Assembly (NCBI GenBank): GCA_015680905.1
Contig: CM027379.1
Location: forward strand, 94,663,001-94,727,000
DNA from: Coptis chinensis
Lineage: Eukaryota > Streptophyta > Magnoliopsida > Ranunculales > Ranunculaceae
DNA length: 64,000 nucleotides
Direction of reading: 5' to 3'
A program made the translations under genes and the position numbers. Under the pieces are notes generated by a model, which did no database searches, had not been told where the DNA came from, and saw nothing but the letters and a program-made list of their open reading frames with translations. Of the stretch, positions 47,950 through 59,893 are shown one piece after another (position 1 is the stretch's first letter; each line of letters begins with the position of its first letter).

Positions 47950-49038
47950 TTATGGATTATTATGTTGATCTTGGAGACGCATATCGTGCACCAGACTGTT
48001 TAGTTCTTCCATTTGTTGGCCGAGCTGCATCTGAATGTCCCCTTGGCTGGCAGAGAGTGTAGTTTGATTCTCCATAAGGAGAGTGTGATTTTGTAAGGAC
48101 TGAGAATGATTTTCCAAGATTTCCTCCTGTTCAACATCATGCATTGCTTGACGTTCTTGGAAATCCTTAAGAGTTGTAATGATGATATTCTGACGAGCGT
48201 GTAGTTCCCGCATGCCTTGATGAAGAAATTGAATGCCTTCCATGGGATTAAAAAAATTTAGCATGGCATTTTCATCAAAGAAATGTTCAGGGTTTGAGCT
48301 TGGGTCGTTCTGTTCATCTGTCAGAGTATCAGGAGTCCAAAAACCAATGGAATAGTCTGTTTGGAGTACACTAACATGTGCTCTTTGAAGTGGTGTTTCT
48401 GGAGAAATTACTGGATAACCCCAACACATCATAATTTGTGTGACTAAAGTAGGTAGAGGTAGAGGTAGAGGTGCTAACTTTCTCGTTTTCCTGGTGATCA
48501 CATTCCAGAGGTGTTGGATTAGACAAAAATCATCTTTTTGAGTCTGCAAAATCCAAAGTAGGTAAAGTTGAGTCTTTGTGACTTCTGATTGGTGAGATGT
48601 ACCTATCACATTGTGTCCCAACCAGTGGAGCACAACTCGTTGATTATGTTTCAAAGAGCGTTGAAGAACAATGTGATGTCTATTTCCCACTTCGCCATGA
48701 GATACGGTAGCTCTTAGTAAAGTTTTGACGGAATCAAATGATGACTCTGGAAAAAGGAACTCCTGGGTATTCATTAGTATTTGTAGTATGTTGGAGATAA
48801 TTTCTCTAGTCAATTCCAATCGTCGTCCATAAGCATTGAAGTAGAATTTTCCATTCTCAGGTCCTATAAATTGGTAGAACATCAAAACCAATTCTCGGGA
48901 ATAACAAGCTGCTGAATGATATAGAAGAGGCGTCCATCCCCGACGTATTATTTTGGTGTCAAAATAAAGAGAAAACCGGCCATCTTCCAAAACTTTTAGG
49001 TAGTCTTTCTCAGGCACTATTTTTCTTGGTTGATCCAT
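47950..49038 (-). CDS. Element B accessory ORF 2, 362 aa (PF20167-like)
   Basis: An open frame of 362 codons starting MDQPRKIVPEKDYLKVLEDG. The first half carries RRGWTPLLYHSAACYSRELV, LELTREIISNILQI and HWLGHNVIGTSHQSEVTKTQ, then LYLLWILQTQKDDFCL, the blocks of the plant transposon-protein family. The last 120 residues are Gln/Glu/Met-rich and probably helical or coiled-coil. No signal peptide or clear transmembrane span is seen, so an envelope role is not supported by sequence. It is the longest apparently intact ORF of the window's LTR elements. The function is unknown. Confidence 0.7.
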   Translation of the reverse strand: MDQPRKIVPEKDYLKVLEDGRFSLYFDTKIIRRGWTPLLYHSAACYSRELVLMFYQFIGPENGKFYFNAYGRRLELTREIISNILQILMNTQEFLFPESSFDSVKTLLRATVSHGEVGNRHHIVLQRSLKHNQRVVLHWLGHNVIGTSHQSEVTKTQLYLLWILQTQKDDFCLIQHLWNVITRKTRKLAPLPLPLPTLVTQIMMCWGYPVISPETPLQRAHVSVLQTDYSIGFWTPDTLTDEQNDPSSNPEHFFDENAMLNFFNPMEGIQFLHQGMRELHARQNIIITTLKDFQERQAMHDVEQEEILENHSQSLQNHTLLMENQTTLSASQGDIQMQLGQQMEELNSLVHDMRLQDQHNNP

Positions 49039-50224
49039 TTGGTAGTATTACTGAGGGAAGGATAGTGAAAATTGTTTGAATGAGAATGGCTGAAAAAGAA
49101 GAGATTTATAGCCAATCTATGAGTCTGTACCAATTTGGATTCCAAGTGTAGTTAATGACCCATGTGATTATGAACAGCAACAATGGGGATCCATAGTAAG
49201 TCTTGTCATGTCAGATTTCCAAAAACAATTAATAAGATGTTTCAATGTTAGAAAATACGGAGGAAAGTTTCACAGGGTAGTTAGACTTACACGTAATTTC
49301 AGAAATGATGATCATACCTCAGTAATAGAATATGGATAGAATAATCGAGCTACATATGTGACAAGTGTTATGCGTACCTTGTAGCGTGCGTGATCTTCTC
49401 TGAACACCATGAGTATCAATTAATTATTTTGGTGAGTTTTGGATGGTGTATTTTGTTATGGTTTGTTTTTGTTTGTTTGTTTGTTTTTTTTTTTTAGAGG
49501 AAAAGACAACTAATATACACAAATATTTTAATACGAAACTTCTCCATTTAATACGTAACCCGTACAAATGTGTGAGAATTATTTAACACACCATACTAAT
49601 ATACAAAACGACAGATGGAAAGAGAGATGGTTACATAGATCTAGATGTTCTGGATCATGTTATGCATGAGTAACAGCAGAATAATGATAAACACTGTTAT
49701 CACGAATACTGTGATAGCCCATTCGCGTTGCTCCTTTTCCTATCGCTCGATTGGATTCATTATGATCAAGAAAATGAGAATTTGTGAAGAGGAATTTGTG
49801 AAGAGTGAGAGAAGGGGATGAGTGAAAGTGGAAAAGGAGAGTTGTATTTATAATTAGATTTCTGACCGTTAGGCATCTGTCCGTTTGGATCTGACTGTTG
49901 GGCTTTGAGAGTAGGCCTAATGCATCAAGGAACAAACTAATATATTAGGAAGTACAATAATTGCATAACATAAATAATTTATCATTCAAACCGTCTGGAG
50001 ATACAAAATTATGAGAAATCAACCGATATATAATTTTTTATCACTAGAAAAATAAAAATGCAATGCATAAGGGAAATAAATGACATAGTCATTTCTAAGC
50101 CAAGGGAAATAAAAACGACTCTTGGGAATCCTCCTCGGGTTAAAGTAAGATGAACACGGGTTTCTACGCCGCCGGGCCACGACAAACTCGGCCGAGGTGA
50201 CCGGTCGGAATGTGGCCTATAGGA
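49039..50224 (-). other. Element B spacer between accessory ORFs 2 and 1
   Basis: Noncoding. It includes a T run near 49480 and a block (about 49260-50110) that corresponds to element A 6420-7198. A small minus-strand ORF at 49660-49935 is not supported by a domain. Confidence 0.5.
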
Positions 50225-51190
50225 TCAGAGTAGCAATTGATCTTGGAATTGCCGTTGATTTGCCATCATCATTCTCTGGAAATGGCCTTGGCGATTGCGC
50301 ATTTCTTGTTGGAAGTCATTTTGGGAAGTAAGCATCTCTTCCGGACGAAGAAACATCCTACGCATACTAGTGTTCATGTGTCTTAAGGCTTCCATGGGAG
50401 TGCTGATTCGGCGCATGGTAGCCTCATTAAAATAGTCGGGTGGTGAAGGAGGAGGAGGAGGTACGTTATCACGCTCAATATCATCTCTAGCTACTGGGTC
50501 CCAGTGGTCCAGAACACAAGTCTCGAAAATTCCAAAATTCTCGAAAGACCTTTGTGGAATGAAAGGAGTAGCGACCGAATCCTAAGTTAAGCATATAAGC
50601 CGAAAGTAACAAGTACTGCAAGAGGAGTCGACTGTTTGACGAATCATAAGAACATGGCCCAGGAAATGGACCATACAGAAAGTGTTCTTCTTCTCCTGGA
50701 GGATCCACAGCAAGTGCAAGAATGTCTTGTTCACATCAGACGTTTTTGAAGTTCCAATGATATTGTAAGCCAGCCATTGAGTGACGGCTAGTTGGTTTCA
50801 TCTGAGCGAGTGCTGGTACACGCAGTTCGAGCCATTATTGTACTCTCCCTCAAAAAGCATGTCAAACATTAAGTCCCTCGTAGTCGGATACTTTGACAAC
50901 AACAGGGTCGGATTATCAGAGTTTATCGGAATATGTGTTGTATTCGATATTAACTCCAGCATGAGTTCACGTTCCAACCCATCCGCCGTAATCCAAAATT
51001 CATCACCCCAGAAACTTCCATTGTTGTAAAACTTCAATACCAAATCTTCGGAATAAGCAGCTGGAATTTGATGCAAGAGATATTCCCACTCTCTACTAGC
51101 AATTTCCTCATCGAAAAATGGATGAAACATCCCGGAATTATAGAGATTTTCAAAATTTCTCTCAACTGTGATTCTCCGATTTCCAGCCAT
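50225..51190 (-). pseudogene. Element B accessory ORF 1 (PF20167-like), counterpart of the A ORF
   Basis: The start MAGNRRITVERNFENLYNSG is followed by FDEEIASREWEYLL, LVLKFYNNGSF and MLFEGEYNNGSNCVYQHSLR. The C-terminal part ends in Met/Gln-rich MRRMFLRPEEMLTSQNDFQQ-like sequence. It matches element A at 7199-8302 better than B's own other two, so this ORF was in the common ancestor. It is broken. Confidence 0.65.
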
Positions 51191-51632
51191 TTAGGGATCG
51201 AGTTCGGTTTTTGAGGGCCTATATTGGTTGTGCAGAGTGAGGGGATGTTGGTGGGAAAAAATTTGATGAAACGGTGGTGTTTTGACCGCGTGTGCGAGGC
51301 AAAATTGGTGTTGTGATGCCGCGTGTGCGAGGTGAGTTTGAGGGAGACCAAGATCCAGATTGGGGGGGAAGAAATGTGAGGGTTGGACGCGTGGGTGCCC
51401 CGCGTGTGGGTTTTTGTGACCGGGTCCGTGATTTTGGGTCAGGTCCAATTTTTGGCCCAAGCCTATATGATTTCCAGAAATTCCTCTTATGTCCCGAAAT
51501 TTCAAACGTGGAATTTCAATTCGTTTTAACTCCAAATTGAACGGATGAGATATCAAAACGATCGGTATTAAAAATGTCATCCACTAGAATATGACAAAAT
51601 CACATTCAAACCTTTTTTTTTTTTATTATTTT

Positions 51633-51670
<38 letters not shown>

Positions 51671-52154
51671 AGTTTTTATTTATTTACAAATTTATATACA
51701 AATGTACAAGTCGAGAGGAACGTGTCAACAACACCGGCAGTCCCAAAAAAAATATCACAACAGCTTAAATCAGGCAACTTTCATGTCGGCTCTGGGGCGA
51801 ACCCAATCCAACCAGACTGTAGCTTAACCTTTATGTTTTGGGGGCCTAGAGTTCAGGACGGTACCATCCCTGACCAATGTGCAATGGTCTAATAATAATA
51901 TTACTCTTAGTACATATGGTATAGCCTCAAACCACCCCTTGATACAGTCACATAGAAAACCGATCGGGGTTGGCCTGGGTGGAATCCATTGCCCGCACGA
52001 ACTATGAAATGTCCGATGTTGCATATCACGACTCTCTTTGGGCACCATGCTGGGTGCTAAGGGAAAAATAAAAAATAATAAACAAACGAGTATATACATG
52101 TTGAATCTTTTTACGTCAGATCCTCAAGACGAATGTGAGTCTTTTAACGTCAGA
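51191..52154 (-). other. Element B spacer with conserved block
   Basis: It contains a TTTA run (51622-51670) and the block 51771-51998 that is shared with element A 8897-9125. A tandem pair of a 35-bp unit (gtcagatcctcaagacgaat) occurs at about 52117 and 52151. Confidence 0.55.
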
Positions 52155-52502
52155 TCCTCAAGACGAATCCCAACCTGTGGGAATAACGGGGCGACGATGA
52201 AGTTTATCCTGCTGCTGCGGTGTCAGACAATAATATACCTTATACCAGCTCATCTCGGAAAATAGATCAAGACCTGGACAGAAGCGTTGTTGACAATTCA
52301 TACACCACCCCATCCTTCGCGCGCGTTGCTTTCAAGCAAAAGTACTACGACCATTACCTATTCGAGATGGATGAGATTTACACCAAATGATGAGTTGGAG
52401 TTCGCGAGGAAGAGAATAGAAAAGGGAGGAGAAAGAAGGAGTTAAAATTTTTGGTACCCATTGTTTTCCAGGAGGCACATTTGCTCGATTATCAGAAGAC
52501 AT
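52155..52502 (-). pseudogene. Element B small CxxC ORF
   Basis: Start MSSDNRANVPPGKQWVPKI at 52502, then the CMNC cysteine pair. It is homologous to element A 9257-9586. It lies between integrase and accessory ORF 1 in both elements. The function is unknown. This copy is broken. Confidence 0.55.
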
Positions 52503-52659
52503 TTATACTCAGTTCTCAAGTAGAGTTTTTGTGGACTAAGGTTCCGGCGCTTGCAACCACACACTCTAGGGATTTTTAGAAAAGAAAATAGAAAAGGGCC
52601 CGGCTACCCTAATGGCGTACTTTTCCCGTTTAAATCACATGGAAAGAAGTACACCATCA

Positions 52660-53900
52660 AATCTATTAGTCTGTGTAGACTGGATCATTGAGAAGAGTTT
52701 CTTCGACATCTGGAGAGCGCAACTCATGATAATGTTTAAGGCGTTGGCCATTTACTTGAAATTCGCTATCATCATTTACATTTTTCAAAGAGATAGCCCC
52801 ATAAGGGGTGACAGCAGAGACAATGAAAGGACCAGACCATCGAGTTTTTAATTTTCCTGGAAAAATGTGTAATCTTAAGTTGTACATCAAAACTTTTTGA
52901 CCCACTTTGAAATCTTTTCACAATATGTGCTTGTCATGCACTCTTTTCATGTTGGCTTTATAGGATTTCGAGAGATCATAGGCATCACTCTGAATTTCCT
53001 CAAGCTCATTTAATTGCAATTTTTTCTTTGCGCCTGCCGCGTTAGTATTATAATTGAAGCTTTTGATGGCCCATAGAGCACGGTGTTCAAGTTCAACCGG
53101 TAGATGACAAGGTTTTCCAAAAACGAGGCGATAAGGAGACATCCCTATAGGTTTCTTAAAAGTTGTCCTGTATGCCCACAAGGCATCAGATAATCATAGA
53201 GACCAGTCTTTTCTAGATGGATTAACAGTTTTTTCCAAAATGGATTTGATTTCTCTATTAGAGACTTCTACTTGGCCACTGGTTTGAGGATGATATGGAG
53301 TTGCCACTTTGTGCGTAACTCCATATTTCTTTACTAATGATTCAAAAAATTTATTACAGAAATGTTTTCCCCCATCACTAATTATAGCTTTTGGAACGCC
53401 AAATCGAAAGAAAATATTTTCTTTTACGAACAAAACGACCGTTTTATGATCATTAGCACGACATGCCAATGCCTCAATCCATTTTGACACGTAGTCAACT
53501 GCTACTAGGATGTATAGGAAGCCATGTGAATTTGGAAATGGACCCATGAAGTCGATGCCCCAAACATCAAAGATTTCCACAATTAAAATGGGATTTAAGG
53601 GCATCTTATTTCGTTGAGTAATGCGTCTTAGCTGCTGGCAGCGATTGCATGCTTTGCAATGCTCTTGTGGATCTCTAAACAGTGTTGGCCAATAAAATCC
53701 ACATTGTAGAACCTTGGCCGCAGTTTTCTTACCACTAAAATGACCACCACAAGATTGTTCATGGCAGAATGATAACACGTCATTGTGTTCCCAGTCAGGA
53801 ATGCAACAGCGGATTAGTTGGTCGGAACAATACTTGAAGAGGTAGGGATCATCCCAGAAATAAAATTTTACAGTGGATAAGAACTTTTTCCGATCATTAC
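52660..53900 (-). pseudogene. Element B integrase
   Basis: HHCC zinc finger ([12 protein letters not shown] ... CKACNRCQ), then [21 protein letters not shown] and [19 protein letters not shown] for the D,D,E core. A C-terminal segment includes KTRWSGPFIVSAVTPYGAI, the GPFIV (GPY/F-type) module, with no chromodomain. This is the Athila signature. It is a fossil. Confidence 0.85.
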
Positions 53901-55660
53901 GAGACCAAGATAAAGGGACTTCCTCGGTAACTAAGTAATTTACTATGTCAGCGTACCCAGGGGACGAAAAAATAGAGTACAAGTGTTCATCTGGAAAGGA
54001 ATCACAGATTGGTTCGGTATCAGTATCAACATCAGTGACAAGTCGTGATAAATGGTCTGCAACCACATTTTCGCAGCCCTTTTTATCTCTAATTTCTAGA
54101 GTAAACTCTTGCAAAAGGAGAATCCATCGGATCAACCTTTGTTTCGCATCTTTTTTTGCTAATAGGTAACGAAGTGCCGCATGGTCAGTGTAGACAATTG
54201 TTGGAGAACCCACTAGGTAAGGACGAAACTTATCCAAAGCATATACAACGGCGAGAAACTCTTTCTCATTGGTGGTATAGTTATGTCGAGCTTCATTAAG
54301 GGTTTTACTCGCGTAGTAAATGACAATTGGCTTATCGTCTCGGCGTTGCCCTAGTACAGCTCCAATAGCATAGTCGCTCGCGTCACACATTAATTCAAAA
54401 GGTTTAGACCAATCAGGTGGTTGAATTATGGGAGCGGTAGTTAATGCGGTTTTTAAAATTTCAAAGGCTTGTTTGCAATTGAAACTGAAGTCAAAAGCGG
54501 CATCTTTAAGCAGGAGATTGGTTAAAGGTCGAGCAACCTTTGAGAAATCTTGAATAAATCTCTAATAGAAACCTGCGTGTCCTAAAAATGCGCGAATGTC
54601 GCTGAACTGTTTTTGGTATAGGAAGGGAAGCAATTTTTTCTATCTTAGCTTTGTCGACTTCGATTCCGTCCTTTGAAACAATATGTCCTAAAACTATTCC
54701 TTTTGTAACCATGAAATGACATTTTTCCCAATTAAGAACAAGGTTTTTCTCTTCACAACGTGTAAAGACCTTTTCAAGATTTGATATAGGCGACTATCGA
54801 AAGAATCTCCATATATTGAGAAGTCGTCCATGAATACTTCCATAAAACGTTCAACCATATCACTAAAAATGTGAAGCATGCAGTGTTGGAAAGTACCAGG
54901 TGCATTGCAAAGGCCGAAAGACATTCGTTTATATGCAAATGTACCCAATGGACAGGTGAACACGGTCTTTTCTTGATCAGTAGGGTCTATGACTATCTGA
55001 AAATAACCTGAATAACCATCAAGAAAACAGTAATATGCATGATCGGCTAAGCGTTCGAGCATCTGATCAATGAATGGAAGTGGAAAGTGATCCTTACGAG
55101 TGACGGCATTAAGTTTGCGATAGTCAATGCATATTCACCATTTCACTGGGATACGAGCGGAAATGCATTCATCTTTATCATTTCACACAACTGTAATGCC
55201 AGATTTCTTGGGAACAACGTGTACTGGACTCACCCAAACACTATCAGAGATAGGGTAAATAATACCCGCATCGAGTAATTTTAAAACTTCCTCTCGGACC
55301 ACATCTTTCATGGTAGGGTTTAGTCGACGCTGCGGTTCACGCGACGTCTTAGCATTTTCTTCAAGGTGTATGCGATGGGTGCACAAAATAGGTTCAATGT
55401 CTTTAATGTCATCGAGGGACCATCCAATAGCAGAACGATGTTGTTGAATGACATTAATTAAACGAGCTTCCTGATCGTCAGTCAATTGTGAAGAAATGAT
55501 AACTGGGTGACGACCATTTGGATCAACCTGTACGCATTTTAATTCCAAAGGAAGAGGTTTTAAATTAGGGGTGGGCGGAGTGGGTATTAAAGATTCTTGA
55601 GGAAAGTCATCATCCATGCAGTAAACAGATTGATGTTCATCCAAGTTACTGGACATGTGA
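53900..55660 (-). pseudogene. Element B reverse transcriptase and RNase H
   Basis: RT blocks include WVSPVHVVPKKSGIT, YCFLDGYSGYFQIVIDP, FGLCNAPGTFQ and VFMDDFSIYGDSF. RNase H reads [35 protein letters not shown] and [10 protein letters not shown], then the linker VVADHLSRL. The order is canonical for Ty3/Gypsy. It is a fossil. Confidence 0.9.
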
Positions 55661-56670
55661 ATAATGGTATTGACTCTAATAACTCATTTACTTCTTGTGT
55701 ATAATCATCATCCTCAAACTCGGATTCGCGAAAGGAAAGAAATTGGTACACTTCATCTTCTGGAAAAGAGTTTGTTAAATACTCTTGCGTAATGCTGTCA
55801 ACCCTATTGACCTCACCATCAATGTTAGGCTCTGGAAGTTGTTTCATCAACTTGAACACATTCACCTCGACCGAAAGATTTCCAAAGGACATGGTCATGG
55901 AACCATCCCTACAGTTAATAAGAGCATTAGCAGTTGCTAGGAACGGACGTCCTAAGATGATAGGAATGGAATCATATGCAACTTCTGTATCCAAAATAAC
56001 AAAGTCTACAGGATAGAAGAAGTCTTGGACTTTTACAAGGACGTTTTCCATGATTCCTTTAGGATACTTAATGGAACGATCGGCTAACTGTAGAGTCATG
56101 GTGGTAGATTTCAGCTCATGAAGACCTAGTTGTTTAAATAAGTAATATGGAAGTAAGTTTACACTAGCTCCTAGGTCTAGTAGCGCAGTAGCTGTATATT
56201 TGTCACCTAAGGTGCATGGAACCGTTGGTCTACCAGGGTCCTTGTATTTGACTATACCATTGTGTTCGGTGATGGATGGAAACTGTTCGGTGAGGAACGC
56301 TTCTTGAGAAACATTAGTTCTCCTTTTTGTGGTGCACATATCTTTCATAAATTTTGCATGTTTTGGCAATAGTTTTAAGGCATCGAGAAAAGGTAAGTTG
56401 ATTGTCAAAATTTGAAAAGTTTCTCGAATTTTAGCAAAATTCTCATCAGGTTTATTCTTTGCCAAGTGTGCAGGAAACGGTGCCTTAGGGCGGAATTTGG
56501 CAAAGGGGTCTACTTGCTTATTTCCTAAATTCGGAGTTGTTGACTTTGTTGAATCTGGGGAATCCTCTGTAGGTTCATTATTAGAAATAGATTCATTGGA
56601 ACCTTCAGATTCCTTTGGTTGATCATCCGCATAATGATTTGATTGTCTACGCTTTTTCCGGATCATAGAG
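55660..56670 (-). pseudogene. Element B protease and linker
   Basis: The DLGAS motif lies at residues 164-168 of the open stretch (about 56163-56177), inside TALLDLGASVNLLPYYLF. IPIILGRPFLATANALINC follows. The N-terminal FRPKAPFPAHLAKNKP linker matches element A. It is a fossil. Confidence 0.85.
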
Positions 56671-56906
56671 TAGTGATTGCATGCACCTCACCTTGGTTGG
56701 GGGTGCTTGTACCAGGTGCATTGGTGAGTTCAAAGGTCGTGGTTCTTTGGTTTAGGGTTTGGAACCGCCAGGCAGGAAACACTTTTTCGACTCTTTTTTC
56801 TTGCCAATTGTTGAAGTGATTGTTGGATAGACGTTAAAATTTGAGACTGTTGGTTCATGTAAGCTAAGAAAGTCTCGTTTGTCCTATCCGTAATGGGTGG
56901 CGCAGG

Positions 56907-58258
56907 TTATGCAATAGGTAGTACTTCACGATTATTGCTTAGAAGTTGTTGATTATAGTTGGGATCTGGATTAGTTGAAACAAGGCTGCGATTGGTTTGA
57001 TAGTTAGCATTGGAATTATTTTGAAATTGACCTTGTTGATATTGTTGATTATTTCCTTGGCGGTATGGAATAAAGTTGTTGTTTGGTCTAACAGGTGGAT
57101 TAGCGAAACCTGGAGGAGCCCCCATCTGTTGGTTATTTTGGCGCCAAGCGAAATTCAGATGTTGTCTCCATGGTGCATTGGGAATGTTGAATGCACATGC
57201 TTCCTCCGTTTGTTGAGTAGGGGAAGCATATAACAAGGGACAATACGCATCAGGATGGTCAAGACTAAGACAAAGAACACATAGGGAGGTGTCAACGTTC
57301 ATGGCCTGTTTTGGTAGTTGATCGTTTACTTGAACTGCAAGGGCATCTACTTTTTTAGTTAGGGATTCTATCAAATTTTTTAATTCGGGATCGGGTTTTA
57401 CTTCAAAAATAGATGTAGCCTTTGTAACAGTGTCCTTTGATGACCTAGACGACTCAGTGTTACCCCAGTGTGTACCTTTTTTCGCTTGTTTTTCAAGAAA
57501 AGTATAAGCTTCAGTAGCTCCTTTGTCCATGAAGCAACCGCCGTTCATTATATCAAGAGTTTCTTTTTGATGATCAAACAGACCATTAAAGAATGAACGA
57601 ACAAGGACAACTTTGTCTAGTTGGTGGTGAGGACATTCTAACAGAAGATCAGTGAAACGACTCCATGCTTCCGTAAATGATTCATGAGGATTTTGACGAA
57701 AGAATTGAATTTTCTGAAGCATTTCAGTTGTTTTCTTCTGAGTGTAAAATTGAAGCATGAAAGCTTGAACAAGTTTATTCCATGTGTCTATGGATTGAGG
57801 TTGTTGTCCTGCTAGCCAAATTGACGCTTTCTTCGCTAAAGTGAATGGAAACAGCCGAAGCAAGAGTTGTTCCTTAGAGACACCTAGATGGTGAAATGTT
57901 GTGGCCACTTGTTGAAGCCTACGAAGATGATTGTATGGTTTTTCGTGATCCAAACCATGATACATAGGTAACAAACTAAAAACGTTTGGCGGAATTCGAA
58001 AATCACCGACAATGTCTTCAAGTTTGATGCAGGAAGAAGGTCCTTCCTGTAATGCAGTATAGAAGTCTGACAGGGCTTCTCAGCTGGTGGAGGATCGTCG
58101 GCCATAACGACAGAAGTTAATGGCGACGAAGGATCTTGATGAAGGTAATTAACAGAAGAAGAACAATTTTTAGGTAAGAACTTACGCAATTGCTTATCGT
58201 ATTTTCTTCGATGATAAGTATGTTCAAATTCTTTAGTGGAACCAGACCTTAATCTCAT
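56907..58258 (-). pseudogene. Element B gag
   Basis: The start is at MRLRSGSTKEFEHTY (58258). The capsid-like core includes LRLFPFTLAKKASIWLAG, then WNKLVQAFMLQFY and ESFTEAWSRFTDLLLECPHH, the typical retrotransposon gag pattern. A CCHC knuckle CVLCLSLDHPDAYC (C-x2-C-x4-H-x4-C) follows, with an Asn/Gln-rich tail. It is a fossil. Confidence 0.85.
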
Positions 58259-59872
58259 GCAAACATAAAATTAGATCTAATTGCCAGAAGGAACTTCTTA
58301 TTACTTGAATTGTATTATTATCTTAAAGAATTAAAGTTGAACAATGTAGGCCTAAGTTGCTGCTAACGTAGTAGTGAAGCTAGGAATACGTGTGCATAAA
58401 CCAACAGCCAAGTCACAAGAGAGATATGAGGGAGGCTTTCTGTGCAAGCACGGTTCTAATTAAGTAACCTCAATCTTTCAAGTTTCTTAGACACCGTTGG
58501 AATATGATTATGATTAAGATTTATGGAATTAAAATTTATGCAAGGGCTTAATTTTTTTTTTTTTTAATTTTTATTTTTTAATTTTTTTTTTTTTATTTTT
58601 ATGCAAGGGTGAAAATACAAACATGCAAATACGATCTACTCATACAATACTAGATGCAGTAGCATGTGAAGATACTCTATTCATACGTATAGCAATACGA
58701 ATAGGCAAGGATGTATCGTCGATAAATACTTCTATACGTACAGGCAAATATACATCAGTAATACGTATATGTACACTAATTTGTAAATATATATTACGTA
58801 CACGTATATCCATAGTAACAGGCAAATTTGAATCACTCATACGTATCTAAATACATAAGCATGTGAATATAGTATAGGTACACAGTTAAATATGATAATG
58901 CTAAAACTAAACATGCAACGTATTATACATAAACTAAAATACGACTCTTGTATCGCATAATAATTCAATTTCGACAATACTCATTGAGATTGCGAGTGTC
59001 ATATAGAGAGAAGCTTCACCTCGTAGGGTTTAGAAACAACTTATCCAACTCAGATTTTAACCCTCGTTGGAATGTTCTCCTCTTTCTTGACAAAATCGAC
59101 TTATTAGACAATACCGTGTACTTATACGTAGAGAAATATTAAACATGCAATAATAGACACTCATACATATAAATATAGATAACCATGCAAAACCGTACCA
59201 TTGGTATGTATATATACATTAATATGCAATTCATACCCACTTAATCGCATATAAATATTTACAGGCGTATTAACATGATTCATGCATATTTCTAGCCTAA
59301 GACGTAAATAATAATCCATAAACTATTGCATTATACTACATACATGGCATTCATGCAAACCAAAAATAAAAAATAAACACTAAAAATTTGGAACCTGTAG
59401 CGTCCCGCTAGTCCGCCAAAAAAAATGAAACAGACGTTTCAATCCGTCGACATTCTTAATCCCAGAAGATAATCAAATTTTCTGCTACAGTTCCAGAGAG
59501 TTAGGTCTGGATATGGATCAAGATGTATCAATGGATGTTGGAGGTAAATTATGAGCACTAACAAAGCAAATACACCCGCAGACGCGGGTTACACCTGCGA
59601 ACGCGAGTCCAGTACCACGCGCGCGATTGATTTTCCCACAGAGAGCTCAAATTTTGACAGCAACCTTAGATACTTTTGTAATTTACTTTCCCGGTCCTAA
59701 CTTTTTGTTCCTGGAAGTATTACAAAAAATCCGTTAGTGATCAGGTCTTTTGCGAGACAAAATACGAAAATAAACCAAAAACGTAAGAAAGAAACCAAAA
59801 GGAAGAAAGGAAGAGAGTGGGGGTTCCCCTTTGATGCAACTTCCAATCTGTAGCACAAGTCCTTAGGCTTTA
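58259..59872 (-). other. Element B 5' leader with degenerate short repeats
   Basis: A long noncoding leader. Between 58620 and 58850 an irregular series of about 35-40 bp units carries ATACGTAT-type and caggcaaat motifs. A T/A low-complexity run lies at 58550-58600. No ORF is supported. Confidence 0.55.
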
Positions 59873-59889
59873 GAATGGCAGTGACGCCA
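59873..59889 (-). promoter_or_regulatory. Candidate primer-binding site of element B
   Basis: On the minus strand TGGCGTCACTGCCATTC lies four bases after the 5' LTR. It resembles the tRNA-Asp-type PBS (TGGCGCCGTTGCC...) reported for Athila elements, with several mismatches. Confidence 0.45.
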
Positions 59890-59893
59890 TTTT

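Noticed and set aside
47950-49038. Retroviral-type envelope protein
   Set aside because: No signal peptide, no fusion peptide and no clear transmembrane anchor visible; the pattern fits the plant transposon-protein family instead.
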